NCBI GenBank assembly: GCA_964355975.1
Contig: CAYHFW010000034.1
Coordinates: 1 to 19,655, forward strand
Direction: 5' to 3'
DNA: 19,655 nt
From: F1-60-MAGs104 sp964355975
Lineage (GTDB): Bacteria; Planctomycetota; Phycisphaerae; Phycisphaerales; SM1A02
Each line of letters begins with the position of its first letter. The stretch's first letter is position 1. Both the position numbers and the translations under genes were made by a program. The notes under the pieces were generated by a model, which was not told where the DNA came from, did no database searches, and saw only the letters and a program-made list of their open reading frames with translations. This document shows, piece by piece, positions 1-8,995 of this stretch.

Positions 1-2488
1 AACCGACGAGAACCTCATCGATGCCGTCTCTGTCCAAGTCGCCAGTGGCAAGTGTTGTGGCGATGCCAGAAACGGTGATCGTCTCAGAGGCGAGCCACGT
101 CGTGCCCAGCGTTGGTTCCAACACCTGCACGACCGAACGTGGCGAGAGAGATGTTGGATTGCGCGCGGCGACCACGACGTGACCTGCTCCTCCCGCACCG
201 TTCCTCTGGAAAGCGACGGCAGCAAACTCAGTCATTCCCTTCGGGATGGTCACACTCACCGATGGCACGGCACCGACGAGTGAACCTCCTATCCGCTTGA
301 TGGCCCAGAGGCCGCCCGCCGAGTCGAGCACGATGAGTTCTGATCCGCTCACGCCATCGACATTGCCCACGCACTGCCCGGTCGCGAGTGCTGGCAAGGC
401 GAAGTCCATGTACGACGGGCTCACCACTCCTGCAAGATTCTCGTACACGCGCACTTGGCTTGCACCCGTCAGCGTGTTGATCATGATCGCAGAGACGTCA
501 TCGTCCCCGTCGCTGTCGATATCGATGTTCGTCACCCCGATAGGTCGCCAGAAGAGAGTGGTGGGAGGATCAGGCGTAAAGGCCAGCGGAACCGCGGGAA
601 CAACAGTGAGCTCAAGGAACGGTCTGTCATCCGAACCGAACCCCCAGTTGAAAACTGGACGCAACTGCTGTGTGTTCGCCGCGGGATTCTCGATCACGAC
701 GCTGTCAAACCCGCTGCGGTTCGATGCGACTGTTCCGGCTGTCAGGAGGCGAATCGGACCAGGCGCCGATCCTGCCGTGGCGTCGATCCGCAGGATCCCA
801 CCGAGCGACGCGGTTCCTGAGATATCGAGAATCGGTGTTCCGCCAGTTGTCGCACCGCAGCACGCTGTGACAGAGATCATCCCTGGCGGATCACTACACG
901 CAGCACTCTGTGCGTGATTGGAAAAGTCCCCAGAGATGTGCATCGAGAGTGGAGATCCGGCGCCAAGAGTCGCACCAATCGTGCCGCCGTTCTCAAAGAA
1001 TGGTGTCACCCACGTCCCAGTGGCATCACAGTAGTTCAGCGACTCGAGCTCTCCACCAACAGAAATGGACCCTTGATTTCGAAGCGCACCTCGGCTCGTG
1101 ACCCGCTCGACACCGAGCGCGGTGATGGCGCTCCCCGATCCAATGAGCAACTCCTGCTGTCCCCAGTAGAGCCACTCAAACTCGAGTTGATTGCACTGGA
1201 TGAGACTTGCAGAAAAATCAGAGTCGATCGCGAGTGTCGCCGATCTTCGCAGTCGCAACGCGCCATCGACGAGCAGCGAGCAGTTCGCAAGCGTCAGCGT
1301 TGCGCCAAAGTTTGAGGTGCCATCTCCGATGGTGAGTGCGCCCACATGCAGGGTGCCACCAGTGGGGGATCCACTTCCAGTGCACGCTCCCACGCGCACT
1401 GATGTCGCAGATCGAACCGTCGCGTCGCCTGAGACTTCAAGAGTGTGTCCGTTCAAGCAGATGCCGCCGACGCCTGGCGCACCATCGAAGAGCAATCCGC
1501 CGACCGCGTGATCGCACTCAAGCGTGGCCGTGCCCGCGAGTTGAGCGATTGTGCGCAGTCCAGGAACTCCGCTGGTCCATGCCGATGAACTCTCCCACAA
1601 AAACGCAGCGCCACCACTGCCATCATGCGCAGTCTGGGCCGCGCCCAAGTAGCACGCGTCAGCCCCCGCCACTCCGTCGCAATCCGTGGTGCAGAGTGTG
1701 CCGCAGAGCGTTGTGGCCAGTGAGGCGCACACCGAATCCCACGCTGTGATGCAGCAGTCAGGGTTCACGGCGCAGACGCTCGCGGAACATGCAGCCGTCG
1801 AGCACCCAGGTGTTGAGTGGGGAGTGCAGCAACACTCTGAGTCTTCGGTGCCAACCAATGCGCTTTCAAAGATCAGCGTGCCTTGCATTCCGAAGACGCC
1901 GTATGTCGACCCATCACCGCTGATTGGAAAGAACGCGGCCATGTCGATGAACCCATTGCCGGTTCCGCCGGTCATGCTGATGATCTCGTCGTAGAGCGCC
2001 ACGCCATCCGGCGAGAGAGGCGCAGTGACGCGAATAGGAGCCCATCCGGTGGCGTTGAGGTCCTGTCGATCGGCAACATCAGTTCGCAGCGACCCAATCT
2101 CGAACGCGAGTGCTGGCGTTCCGTTGATCGAGATCACTTGGCTATTCGGCGCGAGTGGCGAATATGCCTCGAATCCGGGTTGCCACGATGTTGGCGATTG
2201 CCATGAAACCAGCGCACAATTGGTCAAAGTCGTTGCAACTCCCGTCGACCCAACCCCCGCCAAACTCACGAAGCCCGTGTGGGAAGTCGAGCCCAATGAC
2301 GATTCTGCGAGATGCCCCCACATCATCGTCTGAGCGCCGCTCGGCGCGACAACCCACGGAATGCATGTGAGATTCGTCATAGTGACGGTCCCTTCCCATG
2401 CAATGATTCCATCCGCTATCACCGTTGCCGGTGCTGCCGCCAAGATGGAAGCCAAAGCGGCGCCGAAAACAATTGGTTTTTTGAACAT
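1..2488 (-). CDS. Large exported beta-rich protein with FG-GAP/VCBS-like repeats, 3' end cut by window edge
   Basis: I translated the minus strand from the ATG at 2486-2488 and the frame stays open for 829 codons to the window edge, so the C-terminus is missing. GGAG at 2497-2500 lies 8 nt before the ATG and supports this start. The N-terminus (MFKKPIVFGAALASILAAAP) is a Sec signal peptide, probably cut after VIA near residue 25. Residues about 215-270 form a cysteine-rich block with CSTAACSASVCAVNPDCC followed by AWDSVC, a pattern I associate with planctomycete exported proteins. Residues about 280-480 are rich in short G-T-L-x-V strands, suggesting a beta-solenoid. From about 640 onward, calcium-loop strings such as DIDSDGDDD and DLDRDGIDEVLVG suggest FG-GAP/VCBS beta-propeller blades. 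It is the last gene of the minus-strand run. The exported surface or secreted location is well supported; the function is unknown. Confidence 0.85.
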   Translation of the reverse strand, partial: MFKKPIVFGAALASILAAAPATVIADGIIAWEGTVTMTNLTCIPWVVAPSGAQTMMWGHLAESSLGSTSHTGFVSLAGVGSTGVATTLTNCALVSWQSPTSWQPGFEAYSPLAPNSQVISINGTPALAFEIGSLRTDVADRQDLNATGWAPIRVTAPLSPDGVALYDEIISMTGGTGNGFIDMAAFFPISGDGSTYGVFGMQGTLIFESALVGTEDSECCCTPHSTPGCSTAACSASVCAVNPDCCITAWDSVCASLATTLCGTLCTTDCDGVAGADACYLGAAQTAHDGSGGAAFLWESSSAWTSGVPGLRTIAQLAGTATLECDHAVGGLLFDGAPGVGGICLNGHTLEVSGDATVRSATSVRVGACTGSGSPTGGTLHVGALTIGDGTSNFGATLTLANCSLLVDGALRLRRSATLAIDSDFSASLIQCNQLEFEWLYWGQQELLIGSGSAITALGVERVTSRGALRNQGSISVGGELESLNYCDATGTWVTPFFENGGTIGATLGAGSPLSMHISGDFSNHAQSAACSDPPGMISVTACCGATTGGTPILDISGTASLGGILRIDATAGSAPGPIRLLTAGTVASNRSGFDSVVIENPAANTQQLRPVFNWGFGSDDRPFLELTVVPAVPLAFTPDPPTTLFWRPIGVTNIDIDSDGDDDVSAIMINTLTGASQVRVYENLAGVVSPSYMDFALPALATGQCVGNVDGVSGSELIVLDSAGGLWAIKRIGGSLVGAVPSVSVTIPKGMTEFAAVAFQRNGAGGAGHVVVAARNPTSLSPRSVVQVLEPTLGTTWLASETITVSGIATTLATGDLDRDGIDEVLVG

Positions 2489-2686
2489 GCACTCAACTCC
2501 GTGAAACAACTTCTCGCCGAGCCAACTCACACCCTAACTCATATTGGATGCGAGGCAAACTTTGTTGGCGAGAATTGGGCGCAACCTCGAGAGTGTTCAC
2601 GGCAATGCAACAATCAACGAACGAAAGTGCGTGATTGAATCTTGTTGCAGAGAGAGACACCTGCGCGCGTTGAAACCGACACAGAC

Positions 2687-3886
2687 TCAGCGATCCCAGC
2701 CAACAGCGTCAAAGCAGGTCAAGTCGTTCAAGGTGAAATAGTTCGGATAAAACGTAGTTCCAGCAGCGAACACAGGATCCATCAGTCCGAGGGTCGGGCT
2801 CTCTTCGCGCAGGTGGCTCGCCTGATATGGGCTGCCGTCGCTCATGCGGCATTCGAGCGTGACGAAGTCGAGGTGGTGTGAATCATTGGGAGAATTGCTG
2901 GACACCAATCGGGGGCGCGCTGTGAATTCTGCCGAATCATCGGGGTTGTAGTCAGCGGTGCCGTCGGTGTATTGAAAGCGATAGAGATCAAGCGAACTCA
3001 TGTCTTTCGTCCAGACGCCCGCGCCACAAATGTAGCCCAGAGCGTGACCGACCTCATGGACCGCAACATCAACGAATGAAGTCGCTCCGGCAGTCACGCC
3101 ATTTGTCGGATCGTAATCCCACGTGTATCCAGTGCTGAATTGCATGCTCGCATCATTGCCAGTCGCAGTTCCGACGGTCGATTTGTAGTTCGCGCGAGTC
3201 CAGTAGACACGATCCTCTTGCGTGATCGTTGCGCTGCTACCGCTGTAGCGAACGTTGACCTTTGTCGTCGTGGGCAGGAACGCCTGCACCGTGTCGCTCG
3301 AATCGCGGTTGTTGTAGAGCCCAGTGCGTGAGATCTTGTAGGTTGCGGTCGTGTAGATCGGTGTGGTTGCCCCAAGAATCCCAGCTCCCAGCGCCGCGAA
3401 TGACACGTCGATCGTCACTGTGACCGAATCTGTGAATTGCGCTTCGAGATATTGCTCGACCTTCGCAAACGCGGGAACAGCCGCTGCGGGAACACTCGCT
3501 GCGAGCACAAAAACAACATTGAAATTCGCCGCGACACCATTGGGAGGCGTGTCAACAATACGAAGATCGTCCCGTCTTTCGATTTCGCGGTGGTGCGTCT
3601 GCGCAGCATGAGCGAGCGCTCCGCTCGTGATTCCCAATCGATTTCCGCCGCACATTGCCTGCCAGACTTCGATCCACTGCGTTTCGACAACTTCACCTGT
3701 CGCGTAAAGCATCGACGATTCGCTCGGGAGCACAAAGAGCGCACTCGGCAGAGCCGTTCGAAGGGATGATTCCGGCGGGGCACTCTTTCCGCCGCTGAGC
3801 CCAGCGAGCAAGCCAACAGCCGTGAGCGTGGCCACGCCCCGTGCAATCTGAATCCCAGTTCGTGAGTTCACTGGGCGCATACGCAT
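2687..3886 (-). CDS. Exported zinc metalloprotease, NF038122-like (copy 1)
   Basis: The 399-residue product starts with a basic, hydrophobic N-terminus (about residues 1-33) consistent with Sec export. The zinc-binding HExxHxxG motif HEVGHALGY starts at residue 277, with an Asp-containing SLDLYRF segment and a later GLMDP that may be the Met-turn. Overall layout matches the NF038122-type planctomycete metalloproteases as I recall them; the assignment rests on motif recognition. The chosen ATG overlaps the TAA of the upstream S8 protease gene (TAATG), implying translational coupling. The frame extends three codons further to a TTG at 3895, and a second ATG at 3880 has better spacing from a GGGG stretch, so the start is uncertain by a few codons. 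It is highly similar to the protein at 10098-11288. Substrate unknown; it probably acts outside the cytoplasm. Confidence 0.88.
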   Translation of the reverse strand: MRMRPVNSRTGIQIARGVATLTAVGLLAGLSGGKSAPPESSLRTALPSALFVLPSESSMLYATGEVVETQWIEVWQAMCGGNRLGITSGALAHAAQTHHREIERRDDLRIVDTPPNGVAANFNVVFVLAASVPAAAVPAFAKVEQYLEAQFTDSVTVTIDVSFAALGAGILGATTPIYTTATYKISRTGLYNNRDSSDTVQAFLPTTTKVNVRYSGSSATITQEDRVYWTRANYKSTVGTATGNDASMQFSTGYTWDYDPTNGVTAGATSFVDVAVHEVGHALGYICGAGVWTKDMSSLDLYRFQYTDGTADYNPDDSAEFTARPRLVSSNSPNDSHHLDFVTLECRMSDGSPYQASHLREESPTLGLMDPVFAAGTTFYPNYFTLNDLTCFDAVGWDR

Positions 3887-5376
3887 TAGCCCCAATTCGC
3901 CATGATCATGGCGAGATCCGATCCATCAACCACTCCGTTGCCGTCAAAATCTGCGAGGCAGTTCGAAGACCCACAGGTTCCCCAGGCACCCAGCATCATC
4001 GCGAGGTCGCCACCGTCGATTCGGCCGCTGCCATCGAGGTCTGCGAGCTCTCTCGCGGGTGGGCCCAACAGAACCGCGCTGCCCGCGTTGACGCGCCCGA
4101 TGCCGAGCAGTCCTGCGTAGTTCGGGTTGAGCGAATCAATCGGATCACTGGTCAAGGCAAGCAGGTTCATGATCGTTTCTGGAACTGCCGCCGCTGGAAC
4201 TGCTGCGTTTGGCCACGCTGGGTACTGCGCGCGAACAAGTGCGACTGCGCCAGAGAGGAAACCAGCTGAAAGGCTCGTGCCTGACCAGTGCGCATATCCC
4301 TCGCCTGGAACCGCGCCCAAGATCGATGTCGAAACGTCAATGGTTCCACTTGCTGTAACGAAACTCGCACCACACGTCGAAAAGTCGGCGCAAGAACCAT
4401 AGTTCGAGAAGCCTGCTTTCACGTCGAGATGATTTGTCGCGCAGGTGGCGAAACTCATCGGCGATGCTGCGGGGTATTCCATCGCCGAGGGCATGGGCAG
4501 CCCGTCGTTTCCCATCGCAGCCACCACGATGATGCCAGCCGCCCTCGCTCGCGCGAGTGCATCTTCAAGCATCGATGAATCAAAGTTGGTTGAGACGCTG
4601 ACGTTGATGATGTGAGCCCCGTGATCGATCGCGCTATGAATTGCCGCACTCAACCGGAACGAGTCGGACGATCCTTCGTCGTCGAGCACGCGCAGGTGCA
4701 TGAGACGGGCGTCGGGCGCCGCAAGGCGAATGAGGCTCGTGACAAAGGTGCCGTGACCAACACCGTCATCGATGACGCCGTCATTGTCATTATCGATGCC
4801 ATCGCCTGCGTCGACAGGAAAAGCATCATCGCCAACAAAGTCCCATTGCCACGCGGTCAACGGACCGTCGACCGCCTCGTGCGTTGAGTCGACTCCCGAG
4901 TCGATCACCGCAACCACGACTCCGGCCCCACGAGAACGCGCGTGTGCGGCATTGAAGCCAAGAAGTCCAAACGAATACTGATTGTTGTATGCGAGCGTTG
5001 TTGCTCCGATATCAGTCACCCAAACACTTCCAGTTTGTCCGTCCACCTCGTGGGCGGTGAAGTTCGACTCACCGAATGCGAGCAGCCCTTGGGCGACGAG
5101 TCCTTGAATCGCCGCGTGAACATCTTGTTGAGTCGCAGCGGGCGCCAACTCGTAGGTCAGCAGTCGGACGCAGTCGCCGAACGCAGTCCCCGTGTAATGA
5201 ATGTCGCTGCAGTATGGAGCGAGCGCATTGTTGATGACTCCGTAGCCAACGCTTGGCATGCGTTTCACAATGGCGGTCGCCTCAATCTCGTGATCGCTAT
5301 CTCGCGCAGTCGAAGGCGATGTTGCAAGCCCGACCGCGCAAGCAAGTGAAAGCACAGCGATGTGGGATCGATTCAT
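3886..5376 (-). CDS. Exported S8 (subtilisin-like) serine protease with C-terminal dockerin-like tail
   Basis: The 496-residue product begins with a signal peptide (MNRSHIAVLSLACAVGLATS, cleavage near STA). The S8 catalytic triad is visible: Asp159 in VIDSGVD, His208 in GHGTFVTS and Ser368 in SGTSLSAG; Asn290 in AMGNDG fits the oxyanion position. A DNDNDGVIDD insertion between Asp and His resembles a calcium site. Residues 444-496 hold two DxDGxGxxDGxDLA repeats ending in GAWG and ANWG, a type I dockerin-like tail typical of Phycisphaerae exported proteins. The start is chosen from the AAAGGAG 6 nt upstream and the signal peptide that follows. The frame continues upstream to an ATG at 5487 overlapping the CHAT stop as ATGA, which would place 37 residues before the signal peptide and is less likely. 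All catalytic residues are present, so it should be active. Confidence 0.93.
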   Translation of the reverse strand: MNRSHIAVLSLACAVGLATSPSTARDSDHEIEATAIVKRMPSVGYGVINNALAPYCSDIHYTGTAFGDCVRLLTYELAPAATQQDVHAAIQGLVAQGLLAFGESNFTAHEVDGQTGSVWVTDIGATTLAYNNQYSFGLLGFNAAHARSRGAGVVVAVIDSGVDSTHEAVDGPLTAWQWDFVGDDAFPVDAGDGIDNDNDGVIDDGVGHGTFVTSLIRLAAPDARLMHLRVLDDEGSSDSFRLSAAIHSAIDHGAHIINVSVSTNFDSSMLEDALARARAAGIIVVAAMGNDGLPMPSAMEYPAASPMSFATCATNHLDVKAGFSNYGSCADFSTCGASFVTASGTIDVSTSILGAVPGEGYAHWSGTSLSAGFLSGAVALVRAQYPAWPNAAVPAAAVPETIMNLLALTSDPIDSLNPNYAGLLGIGRVNAGSAVLLGPPARELADLDGSGRIDGGDLAMMLGAWGTCGSSNCLADFDGNGVVDGSDLAMIMANWG

Positions 5377-5382
5377 GGGGTT

Positions 5383-5389
5383 CTCCTTT
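5383..5389 (-). promoter_or_regulatory. Ribosome binding site deciding the S8 protease start
   Basis: AAAGGAG on the minus strand lies 6 nt before the ATG at 5374-5376. It favours the signal-peptide start over the upstream in-frame ATGs at 5487 and 5481. Confidence 0.7.
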
Positions 5390-5483
5390 CGATGCCGAGA
5401 CTTTTGCACGTCAGTTTTCACTGAAAGAGTACTCGCACCCAACGTGTTTGCAAAAGAATTGGTCGTGTTTTCAGGTGTCATGG

Positions 5484-8315
5484 TCATGCTCCTATCGCGA
5501 TAAATGGAGCCCAATGGGCTGGATGCGGGGTCTGGTCGATCATTTTCAGAGAATTCTCTCTCAAGACTTGTGCTGCGCGGGGCACACTGCCACGCGTGTC
5601 GGTCGAACGTGCGTGAAAGTCAGCCATCGCGACCGCTGCGATGGAGTCTTGAATGGGCCACAAGGTGGCAACGAGTTGTTTCGTTCCGCCCCCAAGGAAG
5701 GCGCCTGCGAGCCCCAAGAGTTCGTCGCCATCGCGCACGGCGGTTGCAGCTGTTTCGCATCCGCTGAGCACGACTGTTGAAGGGGTTCTGTCGAGTTCTG
5801 CGATATCGCGTGCCGTGAGCCAACCATCAGCAAGTTTCAATCCACTCGCGCGCGGCGCTTCTGGAAGGAAGAACCCGTGGCATGCAAGGTGCACAGAGTC
5901 GCACTCTTCAAGGACGCGCTTGACGGCATCGCGAGTCGCGCATCCACCAAGCAGCGGATGGCGATCACCCACAACCGCGGCGACCGCGCGTGCTTCGTCT
6001 TCGATGCGTGGGGCGGCGGCATCGGGCACTCCAATCACGCGTGTGGCGGAGGGGTGCGATGTGCGCGGCTCTCGCTCGAGAAGGTCCGCATACACGCCGG
6101 CGCTCGGAGCGTATCCGACGGTGTGATCTTCAATCATGAATCTGCCTTGGTGTCGCAGCGCATGGAATGGAACGGTGTGGAGCAATCCATGCGGGACCAC
6201 AACGACATCGGTGATTCCCTTCAACATTGGCGCGATGGGAGTCCAGACAAGTTCGGCAAGGTGATCAAGAGCAGTCAGCGAATCGGCGACGAACTTCTGC
6301 CGCACGGCTCCGCCGCGTACGAGGGCACGCCGAATCTGAAATCCGACGCGGTTGAGAGAATCTGAGAGTGCGTCATCGTTGCACGCAAGATCAACGACTG
6401 ACGTTGAGCCGCCAACATGAACAAATGCCAGCCAGCGCCCGCGCGCACGGAAATACGAGATCAATCCGGTTTCGGGCGTTAGCGAGTCGGAGATCGCATG
6501 AATGTCTGAGACTGCCCCCCGACAGAATGGCCGAAGCGATCCCGAAACGCGCTCTCCTTCGAGCGTCCCGATTCGAGCTTCGATCTGACCAACTTCGAGT
6601 CGCACTTCATCGGTGATTCCGTATCGCGTGTCATTCTTCGAGTTGGTGACGATCCGTGCGTAGAGTCCGTCAAGTTTTCGGCGCAGCGCGTTCAACTCGA
6701 CGGCATGAGGTCCAATCGTCGAGGCGCCTGGTTCGTCGAGTGCCTGCCGCATTCGGTCTAAGAGCGTTCGGCTCTTCGCACGCTCTGCAACAGCGAACGC
6801 CTCTTCGAGCGCAACGGAAGAGCCATCGGCGACCAGCGCTGCGACAAGTTCTTCGTAGGCGCCAAGTCGGCGGCCAAGCAAACCAGCGCGCGTGCGTTCG
6901 GCTTGAAGCGATCCGCGCACGTGTTCGACCAGATCGACCGCCCGACGCGCAGCCCGCGCTGCGTCGGCTGGTCGGGCGCTTCGTCGCAAGAGTGTCGCTT
7001 GGTGCGTCAGCACCTCTGCTTGGATCGGAGCCACGCCCGCAACTGCAGCTTGCTCGAGTGCGCTGTCGATCTCTGACATGGCGACCGCAAGAGTTCCTGC
7101 GCGCTCAGCGACAACACTCGCATGCAGATGCGCCATGACACGGTCGACGGGGCCGACAAGCGCGCTCTGATCAACACGTTCGAGTGTGGCGCGTGCCATG
7201 GCAATCGACCCAGCCCGCGCCAGAGATGATGCCTGCTGCAGAAGCGCTTTCGAGCGTTCTGGCGCATTTCCGAGCACCTCTGCACGCTCCGCCGCAGAGC
7301 CGAAACACTCAGCGGCGCTCGAGAGTTCGCCGGCACTCGCGAGAACTCGCCCCTGTCCAACAGCAGCGCGGAGTGATTCGAATGCCATTCCAAGCCGATC
7401 AAACTCAGCGCTACCTTTGGCGAAGCGATCGCCCGCAACATCAGTCACGCCGAGCATCTCAAAGACTTCCCCCTCTTCGACGAGCAGACGAGCCGCGTGG
7501 GCGCTTGGAGCACTTCCCAGCGCTGCTCGTGCGCGGGCAAATCCTTCGAGCGCTTCTTGGTAGCCGCCTTGTCGAGCCGAAAGGTCTGCGAGATTTCCCT
7601 CGACGACCGCCTCGACCATCCCGACCTGCCCCGCAGGGACTGCGAAAAACTGCAATGATCGTTGAAAGGCACGGCGAGCTTCTTCGAATCGATCGAGCAG
7701 CAACAGCGATTCGCCGCGCGCAATATCGATGTGAGCAGCCAAGTCGGATTGCGATGCAAGGACGGCGGCAGCAACATCAAGGCAGGCAAGTGCTCGCGCG
7801 GGTTGCCCGAGCGCCTTGTGGATGTTGCCAAGATTGATGTCGACGCGTGCAGCGAGGACTGGCTCGCCCAGCGATAGCAGTTCTTCGCCCGCCGTCTCAC
7901 CTGCGGTGAGCGCATCTTCTGCACGGCCAGTTACCAAGAGTGGCTGCATCTGCGCGATCAATGCACGCGCCGCTTCGATTCTTTCACCTGCCGCAAGCGC
8001 GTCGGCGCGCGCGAGTTCTCCAAGCGCGAGCGCCTCGGCGTATGCACCCGAGTACGCGAGTGAGAGCACGCGCGCGCGGCGCACCCGTGCAAGAGCGCGT
8101 GCGTCGCCGAGCGACACTGCGGCCGATTCGAGTATCTGGGTGTTTGCGAGCGCTGCACTCACGTCAGTGGACGCGAGTTTTTCAGCGGTATCGCCGTAGT
8201 CGCAGAGGGCCGCGCCAGGGGCAGCCATCGCACGAAGCGCACTCAGGCGGGCCTTCTCAGTCAGCGCGACAAAGTCAGCAAGTGGCATTCGCTGAAATGA
8301 GCCGTCTGTGCTCAT
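5484..8315 (-). CDS. TPR-CHAT caspase-like protease
   Basis: This 943-residue protein has no signal peptide, so it is predicted cytoplasmic. Residues about 50-480 are an alanine-rich array of helical hairpins of TPR type (for example NLGNIHKALGQPARALACLD). The C-terminal third is a CHAT domain: the caspase-like His is at about residue 813 in VHLACHGFF and the Cys at about 853 in VVLSGCETA. These are followed by the family strings DELLGLAGAFLGGG, LVATLWPIQDS and HWAPFIAIG. Both residues of the dyad are present, so peptidase activity is plausible. The start overlaps the stop of the upstream small gene as ATGA, with AGGAG 10 nt upstream. The sigma-small protein-CHAT-protease order suggests the TPRs sense a signal or partner and CHAT cleaves a target, perhaps within the module; the target is inference. 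Confidence 0.93.
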   Translation of the reverse strand: MSTDGSFQRMPLADFVALTEKARLSALRAMAAPGAALCDYGDTAEKLASTDVSAALANTQILESAAVSLGDARALARVRRARVLSLAYSGAYAEALALGELARADALAAGERIEAARALIAQMQPLLVTGRAEDALTAGETAGEELLSLGEPVLAARVDINLGNIHKALGQPARALACLDVAAAVLASQSDLAAHIDIARGESLLLLDRFEEARRAFQRSLQFFAVPAGQVGMVEAVVEGNLADLSARQGGYQEALEGFARARAALGSAPSAHAARLLVEEGEVFEMLGVTDVAGDRFAKGSAEFDRLGMAFESLRAAVGQGRVLASAGELSSAAECFGSAAERAEVLGNAPERSKALLQQASSLARAGSIAMARATLERVDQSALVGPVDRVMAHLHASVVAERAGTLAVAMSEIDSALEQAAVAGVAPIQAEVLTHQATLLRRSARPADAARAARRAVDLVEHVRGSLQAERTRAGLLGRRLGAYEELVAALVADGSSVALEEAFAVAERAKSRTLLDRMRQALDEPGASTIGPHAVELNALRRKLDGLYARIVTNSKNDTRYGITDEVRLEVGQIEARIGTLEGERVSGSLRPFCRGAVSDIHAISDSLTPETGLISYFRARGRWLAFVHVGGSTSVVDLACNDDALSDSLNRVGFQIRRALVRGGAVRQKFVADSLTALDHLAELVWTPIAPMLKGITDVVVVPHGLLHTVPFHALRHQGRFMIEDHTVGYAPSAGVYADLLEREPRTSHPSATRVIGVPDAAAPRIEDEARAVAAVVGDRHPLLGGCATRDAVKRVLEECDSVHLACHGFFLPEAPRASGLKLADGWLTARDIAELDRTPSTVVLSGCETAATAVRDGDELLGLAGAFLGGGTKQLVATLWPIQDSIAAVAMADFHARSTDTRGSVPRAAQVLRENSLKMIDQTPHPAHWAPFIAIGA

Positions 8316-8866
8316 TGCACGCAGACTCCTGTTGCCATGATTGCTCCAGCGGGGAGCGCGATCGCAAGGGAATAGGTGCCAGATGGAAGGAAGACCGAAA
8401 AGAATCCAAGGTCATCGAGTGTCGTGGATGCCGCTTCGTGGCCAGATTCGTCGACGAGCACGACCGGAACCCCATCGCAGTCGGCGCCACTCTCAACCTG
8501 ACCGCGGACGATGCCGCGGCGTGTCGTGTGGCGAATGAGTGGCTCGACCTCGAGATCGACGTGGACACCTCCCCGCACAAACTCCATTGTGCGAATCGAA
8601 CCGCCACGCAGTCCCGCCCCAGCAATCATGGACTCGTCGAGTACAAGCGTGGCGAGCACCGTGCGCGCGCGGCTCCACCAGTCGAGGGCGGGTGCGTGCG
8701 CATCTGCTGCATCGACTGTCCGAAGGCATCGCGCCAAACTTCGAGCGCGGGAGAGCGCATCCACTGAAGCGAAGCAATCGGTGTCGGCTGCAATGTGCGC
8801 GGCTGCGAACGCTGCGAGTTGCTGACCGATGTGGTCGGAGCCGTCGGATGGAAGTGAATCGTTCAT
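8312..8866 (-). CDS. Small protein with C-terminal carboxypeptidase-regulatory-like beta domain, sigma/CHAT-associated
   Basis: The roughly 184-residue product has an alanine-rich helical N-terminal half and a central segment with AGLRGGSIRTMEF and VDLEVEPLIRH. The C-terminal part (about residues 120-180) reads GIVRGQVESG, GVPVVLVDESG, FFSVFLPSGTYSLAI. This strand pattern resembles a transthyretin-like carboxypeptidase regulatory domain. No signal peptide or membrane segment is apparent. It lies between the ECF sigma gene and the TPR-CHAT gene and shares ATGA with the latter. From position it could be a partner of the sigma factor or an adaptor for the CHAT protein; that is inference. The start is uncertain: ATG 8866 is chosen, but in-frame starts exist at 8893 (ATG) and 8938 (GTG), and none has a convincing ribosome binding site. 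Confidence 0.78.
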   Translation of the reverse strand: MNDSLPSDGSDHIGQQLAAFAAAHIAADTDCFASVDALSRARSLARCLRTVDAADAHAPALDWWSRARTVLATLVLDESMIAGAGLRGGSIRTMEFVRGGVHVDLEVEPLIRHTTRRGIVRGQVESGADCDGVPVVLVDESGHEAASTTLDDLGFFSVFLPSGTYSLAIALPAGAIMATGVCVQ

Positions 8867-8995
8867 GGTGATGGGATGCTTTCTCACCCGCATGAGCGCT
8901 GCGTTGCCGCCCTGATACACACCTGCCAGAGAATTCACAAGTTTCGTGTGCAGCCGCGTGCAGGAGTACCTGAGTTTCAGCCGGCGTTCCCGAAC

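Noticed and set aside
246..917. 223-codon plus-strand open frame
   Set aside because: It is antisense to the long minus-strand exported-protein frame, which has a signal peptide, a ribosome binding site and recognisable repeats. The plus-strand product has no domain.
2142..2492. 116-codon minus-strand frame starting GTG at 2492
   Set aside because: It is the same strand but another frame of the exported-protein gene. The ATG at 2488 gives a signal peptide and an 829-codon frame, this one does not.
4181..4207. The string VPAAAVP in the S8 protease also occurs in both zinc proteases
   Set aside because: It is a short low-complexity hydrophobic string in unrelated structural contexts and is encoded by different codons, so chance is enough.
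7940..8767. 275-codon plus-strand frame, and other long plus-strand frames at 6656-7138 and 7184-7837
   Set aside because: All are arginine-rich antisense shadows of the TPR-CHAT and small beta-domain genes, caused by high GC.
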